From Enoplosus armatus (Eukaryota; Chordata; Actinopteri; Centrarchiformes; Enoplosidae), in contig NC_092196.1 in NCBI RefSeq assembly GCF_043641665.1, positions 11,855,192 through 11,919,191 of the forward strand: a stretch of DNA of 64,000 nucleotides, given 5' to 3'. The notes under the pieces are model-generated. The model was not told the DNA's origin. It did no database searches and worked only from the letters and a program-made list of their open reading frames with translations. The position numbers were made by a program, and so were the translations under genes. Positions 57,454 to 64,000 of the stretch are shown piece by piece (the first letter of the stretch is position 1; each line of letters starts with the position of its first letter).

Positions 57454-60400
57454 CTGGACGACACAATAGCCACAGTTAGCAAAGATGGATTATAGTATAT
57501 AGTATATTTGATGTTAAGCTCTTTATTACATTTTAATAACTCAAGGTACTAGAAAACCTCAAGCTGGGTGTTAGTTTGATGTTATCGTCCATCCGCTTTC
57601 AGTGTTGTGATGATATGATGACATTGTGTTATCATTTTACAAAACTGTGCTGTTGTAATTAATTTCTTAATTCTGAGCGCCGGGACTCGTCTTCACAGCT
57701 GTTTCCGTCACATTCACTCACCCACTCGTCCTCGTCGACCCCCTCGAAGGACTCCTGTGGCAGCGGTTCGTCCATGTTCCCCAACTTTGCCACCATGGCA
57801 CTGAGCAGCTGGGCCACACATACACATATTCAATGTTATCAGTGCAATACATATATATTCATACACAATAGTACAATACATAGATATATATATACTCATA
57901 CATATACATTGCTATTGTATATATGTTTTACTTTTATTTTTCTCATTTTTTATATTTTTGTACATACTTTTATTTCTAAATTTATGCTACTTTCTACTCT
58001 TGAATGGGAGCACCGGTATTGTATAATTTCCCCCTGGGGATCAATAAAGAAATAAATTTCTGATTCTGATTCTGATTCTGGTTATATTTTATACAGTAAC
58101 TACTACAGGTACATGAGTATTATGACGTGGATAATGTGCATGATGGATGACTGACATACTAGATGCAGGACAGGCTGTGGAAAGACCTCACGAGGGTCCA
58201 GACAAGATGCTCTGGATGACACCGCTCGTACAGTGGAAAGACAAGTGTACAGTGTTTCCGCTCATCCTCACCTCATCTTTCTTCTGTTCATCAGTCTTCT
58301 CCTCCAGGTAAACAGATGAGGGCAGGTATTTCCTGACTGGAGCCTCTTTGGGGGCCTCACTCACTGAAATAAGACACACACACAGCATGAAAAACAGAAA
58401 CATAACAGGACATATCCAATACTGACGAGAGCTGTGTTAGACAAGGTGACATGGTATGACTCTCTGGTCTGTGTCCGCACCTGGCGTCATGTCTTTAGGC
58501 TTTAGGCTGATCTTTTTGTGCTGGCCGTTGGAGCCGGACAGCCAGGCAGAGGCAGTCAGTGCCGGTTCCCAACAGACCACTGTGTCTGTGAACACATCGT
58601 CCTGGAAAAACTCTTTCTGGAGACCCAGAGTCACACACACATAGAGTTATACCTTCTATAATTAAAAGACACAGCCATTTATTAGAAATCAGGAAGGAAG
58701 ATATGCAGCATTTCCATGTATCCACCAGGTGGCGTGGTTGGCTCACCTTGACCCGTGGCACTCTGAAGGCCACTGGCTCTATGGTTGTCTTGGTGAGCAT
58801 TAGTGCTACAGCTATCTCCACATCACGCACATTGCACTCCGTCTTGGGCAGAAAGGCCAAGCCCTGCAGACAGGAAACAATCAGGAAGTGTCAGAGTTTA
58901 GCAAATAAAAACAAAGAACGCATACAGCCTCAAAAAGATCTAACAACTCTAGCTGTCCATGTGTGCAGATGTATGGTGAATGACTTATCAATGAAAATGG
59001 ATGAAAGTAAGAGGGAGTTCAGCTCAGGACCTTATGTGGCTCAGGAGAGTTAAAACTGCTGCACTCAATGAAGTACGGCTCTTCAGGGACCAACTCATAA
59101 ATGTGCACTCTGGTGTCACCCTGGAAAATAAAATGAAACACAGGTTTTGTTCACAGTTGTGGTTCAAATGTAACTTATATGCAACCATACTTTTCTATAT
59201 GCTTACTTTTCCAGTGAGGATGACCACATTGGTGTCGGGGTCATAAAAAGGGATGAGTGTAGAGGGGGAGACGTTAACAAAAGTGTTGGCTATGGCTCCA
59301 GAGGACAGGGAGTCAGCGGAGTACATGTAGAGTCCTCGCTCACTGCGACTGCAGAAGAAGACGACGAGAGATAGTCAGTGGTTAACGTTTCTTTTGTCTG
59401 ACCACTGAATTATGATGCCTTTAAGTTCAGAAGGGGCCACACATGATTTAACTACTTATCTGTACTGTTTTCAGTGGAAATAAAATAACGGTTTTCCTTT
59501 TGTGCAGGATGCTCACATACACCTGATTTGTTAGAATATATTTTTGCCTGCTTTATGACACTTAAAAAAAAGTCTTTCCCATGTTGAGTACCTGTCAAAT
59601 CCAGACGCCAACAGGTACTTGCCCTCACACACCCACACCACACGAGCTCCTCTATGGCCCTCAGGACCTGGGCCCTCCTGAAAAAAGAAAACAGCAAGTG
59701 TGTGTGAGTGTGTGTTTAATTTCAGATTTGATTAGTTATTGAAACAAAAAGAAACTACAACAACATTGTAATGCTTTGCTTCCTGACTGACAATGCCTCT
59801 TAGACATTCTAACTCACTATAGATGATTACATAGGCAGTTCATTGAGTTTATTATTTTGTTTTTGTTTTTTGTTTTTCCACCAAACAGCATGGCTCTGAA
59901 TAGTGGCTTAAGAGTTAAGTGTTGTTCTAGAGTAAAGACCAGAAAAAGAGCAACATCACATGTGTGTTTCACCATTTTCACAATACACACCTCTCCTATA
60001 GACAAAAAAAAAGAAATTTAAATTGTATCCTCCCATATTATCCAATGTGTTGTACATACCTGTACTGGTGCAGTGGACTTGCGGGGGTCATAGATGCGAA
60101 CTTTCCCATCTTTGCACACTGTGGCCAGAAACTTGCCATCTGGGCTCCACGCCATGCCAAAGACCTGAATATAACCCACAAGAGGAAACAAGGAAGAAGA
60201 CTCAGAGACCAAACTGCTGTGCTAACAGTCCATATCACTGATGTTTTACTTATTTAGTCTTCAGATTCAAGGCGTAGATCTTGGTAACCCACCTGGTCCT
60301 GGTGTCCAGTGAGGAGTTTGACCTGCTCTCCGGTCTCCAGGTTCCACAGTCTGACTGTGAGATCGTAGGATGAAGACACAAGGAGTCCGCTGGCCAGAGG

Positions 60401-62708
60401 GTGGAACTTGATGGAGTAAATCTTCTCCGTGTGGCCTACGAGGGGTCACAACAGCTGTCAATCAACTTGACTTTTACTTTGTGGTGATTATCATCAGTTC
60501 ACATGGATGCACTGAAATCAATCAACCATATACTCCATATTGTTCCCGTTGTTATACTGTAGATCTTTTCAGTGAAGTCCTGCAGGATTTTGTGTATGTC
60601 AGGCTTGTCAATCAACAATCTGAAAACTAAACTGAGGTCCTTTCAGTAAGTGGGCCCTGTCCTACCTTGCAAGATGAGCTCAGGCTCAGTCAGGGTCTCT
60701 TTCAGCCCTCCCTCTGGTACCTTCCACACCCGGATCTTTGCATCATCACCAGCTAACACAGACAGAGAGACGCATGTCAAATCACACTTATCAGGACAGA
60801 CAGAGAGCAGTCAATGCAACATACAGCTGCAGATGTACATGTATTCACTTACCCACAGCCAGCCTGTGTGTGTCAAAGGGGTCCCAGGAGAAGTCGACCA
60901 CATTTACAGAGTTCTGGATGGTGGGCAGGGCTGTGTCGGGCAGCCTGCCAGGTTGAGAGCGCTGAGGGGAGGAGAGGAATAAAATCACTCACATACTGTA
61001 CACAGTAGTCAAATGTTCCAGAAAGTAATAGAAGTATATGGGATAAAAGACACACTCAACATGGAGACCAACCACACTTTTTCTAAATCAACATGACGTC
61101 AACAGTTTTTAACTTAGTTTCAAGCTGCTGCCGTACCTCAAAGATGGCCATCTGGCCCCCGGAGATGGCGAGGGGCACTGCCATACGGTGGCGGTTGGCA
61201 CAGAAGCCGTCAGACTCGCCTGGTGTAGTCAGGTTGAGGCCACGCAGGTTGGTGAAGTGCGTGTCCCGGTGCATCACTGCGCCCTGGATGTGACGGAACT
61301 TGGAGGTTGGACCTGGATCAGAGATCATTTCAAATTAACAGTCGCTAAAGAAACATTATCATAAAATGACAGACACTATAATGAAGAATAAGAGATTTCA
61401 GGTGTGTGTATGTGTGTGTGTGTGTTCATACCCAGCAGGCTCTGGATGGCCTTGGCACTCTGGCTGGGACTGGGGCTGGGGAGGAAGCCTGAGGAGAGGC
61501 CGGAGGTGGAGGAGGGAGAGCGGGACGGGGCAGCGCTGCTGCTGGGAGTGCTCAGAGGACTACTGGAGGTGGAGCAGCCACGTGCCGGATCCTGTAGAAC
61601 AGTAGGGTGGCTGTTAACTTGTCAGAATAAAAAGTTTTTACTTCCCCCAATTTGGGATTGAACGCCCCATGAGAATCCACCAGTACCATTACTCCTGATG
61701 GATAGTCAGTGTGTGTGTCTCTCACCTCCTTGCTCCCCCCACTGGCCTGCTCCTTCTTTGCAGGCATCTGTTTTGCTGGTGGAGCCTTTGCTTTGGGCTG
61801 TTTGTCTGGGTGGAGGCTGACTTTCTCCACCTGAGGACAAACAGAGCAGAATTGTTCGAGGCGTCTGTAGAGTGTGAAGAACGGATAAACTTGTTGAGAG
61901 TGGAGATCATTTTACCTGCTTGTTCCCTCCCTGCCACCACTCCTCAGCAGACATGGCCGGAGCCGTGCCTACTGTATCTGGGTAAAGATCTTCATGAAAC
62001 TCCTGGCCTGAATGCTGGAAGACAATGCAGCACCCACATATAAGCATGAAAACACCAATGCAAACATGTACATTACTTGCCTATGTTATGAATCTGCTAT
62101 ATGTGTTGGCTTGTCAGTAGTGCTGCACATATACACACCTTGCGAGGGACTTGATAGCTGATTGGCACAATGCAGCTGTCTGTCAGCTGAAGCACACGCA
62201 TCACTTCGCAGGACATGATATCCAATGCCAGCTTGGGTACCATGGCAACTCCTCGTGTTGAGGTGTCCGTCAGACAGTGGCTCACTGCAGAGATAAAACG
62301 TAGAGAGGGCAAAAAAAGAACAGAGAGGGATCAGATACTAAGAGAGAGAGCTGTAATAATCTGACAGGACAGATAACAGATGACCAAGCTTTACCTTGCG
62401 AGAGGAAAGGCTCAGAGGCAGACACTTCAAAGCAATCAACCACAGTGTCTCCCTGTGTAAGAGAGAACATTCAACATTTCAGTTCAATCAGCACAGTGAA
62501 ATATGTGCTGCAGTAACGACTGTTGACCTTTAACGTACATCACTGTCAAGGCTGCAAAGCCCTACATGAAACTACACAAAACATTTCTTTTCTTTTTAAT
62601 ATTTAAACCATTCCTCAAAGTTATCACCTGACAGAAAGCATAATATGTCTCACCATGCCAGCCAGCGCGAGCAGACCAGTGTCATCATCAAACAGAGGGA
62701 TGAGCATC
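57445..62708 (-). CDS. CORO7: coronin-7, C-terminal 666 residues (19 exons; 5' part off right edge)
   Basis: Exons in transcript order: 62654-62708, 62395-62452, 62139-62284, 61916-62014, 61726-61830, 61432-61591, 61137-61312, 60853-60961, 60666-60752, 60293-60435, 60060-60164, 59592-59677, 59207-59348, 59031-59120, 58747-58863, 58481-58616, 58272-58363, 57722-57808, 57445-57453. Every junction is GT-AG and phase-consistent over 2002 nt. It covers the end of the first WD40 propeller (IMSCEVMRVLQLTDS, QEFHEDLYPDT), a Ser/Pro-rich linker, and the whole second coronin unit. That begins GPTSKFRHIQGA, with WD repeats such as TGHQDQ and VFGMAWSPDGKFLATVCKDG. It ends with an acidic tail, GVDEDEWDD. 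Known role: this tandem-propeller coronin acts at the trans-Golgi and in F-actin control. About 290 N-terminal residues are outside. No disruption is seen. Confidence 0.96.
57722..57808 (-). CDS. CORO7: CORO7 penultimate coding exon, acidic tail
   Basis: 29 codons, LLSAMVAKLGNMDEPLPQES then FEGVDEDEW, phase 0 at both ends. The donor GTGAGT at 57721-57716 is strong. If it is not used, the frame continues 20 more codons to a TAA near 57658-57660. Confidence 0.93.
57895..58080 (+). mobile_element. LINE 3'-end fragment in a CORO7 intron
   Basis: Non-coding 3' end only: ATGGGAGCACCGGTATTGTA, then CCCCTGGGGATCAATAAAG, and tail TTCTGATTCTGATTCTG at 58058-58080. It lies antisense to CORO7, in the intron before the penultimate exon, with the same tail motif and orientation as the LINE at 10258-11124. 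The left boundary is approximate. Confidence 0.7.
61432..61830 (-). CDS. CORO7: CORO7 inter-propeller linker (two exons)
   Basis: Exon 61726-61830 is Lys/Pro/Ala-rich (KAKAPPAKQMPAKK). Exon 61432-61591 is Ser/Pro-rich with repeated SxxPS patterns and ends AKAIQSLLG, the conserved entry to the second unit. This is the least conserved part compared with human. The lysine-rich first half has no human counterpart that I recall. Confidence 0.85.
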
Positions 62709-64000
62709 CTGAAAGCAAAGAGACAAGGCATTTAAATTATGCTCAGAAACGGCACAGTGACACTTATTATTACAGAATCATTGAAAGAGTCCATAACTTG
62801 AAGTTTTACAAAAGGTGCCACTAGATGGAGCAGTAGGCTCAGTTTTAGGGCAAAAGTGGTACTACATTGTCAGCTCGACTTGATTTTTTTCCACTGATCG
62901 TTATCTGTAGATTAGGGGAAAAAAACTTGGTTGAACATGTTAAGTTAAACAAATGCAGAGTCACATTCACTGATTTCTATTCCTTAGTGCTTTGAACTTG
63001 CACAATAAAGATGAAAAGATCATTATCAAAGATATACAAAGGAGGAGGAATATGTTTCAAAGTTGCCAAAGAAAAACAGAGTCAAGGTTAACTAAGACAA
63101 GAAAGGCAACTTCATTTCCATTTTTGCTTAAATCTGCTCTGATTTTTTTTGTCAACATAAAGACAAAGAATCGTGAAAAACACCCATCATAGTTTCCTAG
63201 AGTCGGAGTTGACTTCTTCAAATGTCGTTTTGTCTGACAAAATGTCCCAAATCCCCATGATATTCAGTTTACGATCGCAATAACAAAGAAAAACAACAAA
63301 TGTTCACATTTGCTAAGTTGCAATGACAGAATGTTTAGCATTATTTGCTTCAGAAATAACTTTAATGATTAATCCAGTAGCAAAATAGTTGCTGATTAAC
63401 TGTTCTCTACCTCGAAACCTCCACCCTAAACCAGGCCACAGTCACCTGCCTCCTCTCATGATCTGAGGTAAGAAGATTGAGGGATGAGGAAACTGAATGA
63501 ACCTTTTAACTCAATGGGGAAAGTACAACTGGCTGTAGTAAACAAACCAAACAGGAAATCATGGCTTAGACGGAGGCACATTTGCACAAACACGGGCAGG
63601 GCTGACAAATCTCCCTCATTCTCTGCCTACTGTAATCTCTCAGCCTCTCTTTTCATCAACGACAGCAACGGTCTGCATGTTGTTTTCCAGACGGGGAAAG
63701 AGGACAGAGAGTGGTGGCTGATCCGACCACTTCACATCACAGGCCGCAGATTGAAGTGAAGCGGCAGTTCCAGTGATTGACTTATGATGATAACCTTGTG
63801 TAATGGTACTATTCCAGAGGAACGCCACTCGGCTGCCTCCACATCAACTGAGACTGACAGACTGGTGATGTCATGCTCCAAGTATGACAATATAATGACA
63901 GACTTAGTTTGGGTATCTTAGGCAGCCGCGCATAGTGACACGCAATGGTTTGTGCAAGAGTGACAGAGGAAGACAGTGTGACTGTGCATCACACTGCAGC
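62709..64000 (-). other. CORO7 intron, runs off right edge
   Basis: No further exon of the first propeller was found up to the end of the window. Contains a dispersed AT-rich element at 63185-63415. Confidence 0.7.
63185..63415 (+). repeat. dispersed AT-rich inverted-repeat element, forward copy
   Basis: Motifs CTTCTTCAAATGTCGTTTTG, ATATTCAGTTTACGATCGC, TTCACATTTGCTAAGTTG and CAAAATAGTTGCTGATTAA place it in the same family as 36401-36692. Confidence 0.65.

Noticed and set aside
57658..57721. Reading CORO7's penultimate exon straight on as the true C-terminus
   Set aside because: A strong GTGAGT donor lies right after the conserved DEDEW, and a downstream acceptor supplies Asp-Asp-stop as in human; kept only as an intron-retention alternative.

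Overview
The window is vertebrate nuclear DNA, most likely from a ray-finned (percomorph-type) fish. The evidence is split genes with canonical GT-AG introns, abundant (GT/CA)n microsatellites, LINE fragments ending in (GATTCT)n, and several short inverted-repeat element families typical of teleosts. No bacterial operons, rRNA, tRNA, CRISPR or viral genes were seen. Every gene was rebuilt by following reading frame and intron phase across splice sites. Names come from remembered similarity to the human proteins, not from a search.

Layout, left to right. (1) 650-9338, minus: the 5' part of sarcalumenin (SRL), three coding exons (85 codons), continuing off the left edge. (2) 9.4-13.1 kb: intergenic, holding an inverted-repeat element split by a 5'-truncated LINE. 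(3) 15942-21737, minus: complete TFAP4 (AP-4), seven coding exons, 330 aa, with a probable 2.8-kb 3' UTR down to about 13.1 kb and a CpG-rich promoter and first intron at 20.6-22.2 kb. (4) 25.4-26.3 kb, plus: a CpG-rich stretch ending in a good splice donor, the best candidate for the GLIS2 promoter and non-coding first exon. It is followed by a gene-free intron of about 17 kb. (5) 43753-47530, plus: complete GLIS2, six coding exons, 478 aa, five C2H2 fingers, with a 3' UTR probably ending near 51.94 kb. (6) 52364-54699, minus: complete PAM16 (Magmas), five exons, 121 aa, converging tail-to-tail on GLIS2. (7) 57445-62708, minus: the last 19 coding exons (666 aa) of coronin-7 (CORO7), continuing off the right edge.

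The order and orientation SRL(-) TFAP4(-) GLIS2(+) PAM16(-) CORO7(-) is the same as in human 16p13.3, so this is an ancient conserved linkage block and each name supports its neighbours. The genes do unrelated jobs: muscle sarcoplasmic-reticulum calcium buffering, bHLH and zinc-finger transcription control, mitochondrial import motor, and Golgi/actin trafficking. The one functional coupling suggested by the sequence is CORO7 to PAM16. The CORO7 penultimate exon and PAM16 exon 2 have compatible phase, so the CORO7-PAM16 readthrough fusion known in human could also be made here.

I found no wholly new biological system. The most interesting items are: GLIS2 exon 2 lying between complementary (GT)21 and (CA)13 tracts; six AP-4-type CAGCTG boxes within 1 kb upstream of TFAP4 itself; an exact GLI 9-mer in the probable GLIS2 promoter; a 9-nt terminal coding exon in CORO7; and nested and dispersed inverted-repeat elements, one with a near-perfect 8-bp target duplication.
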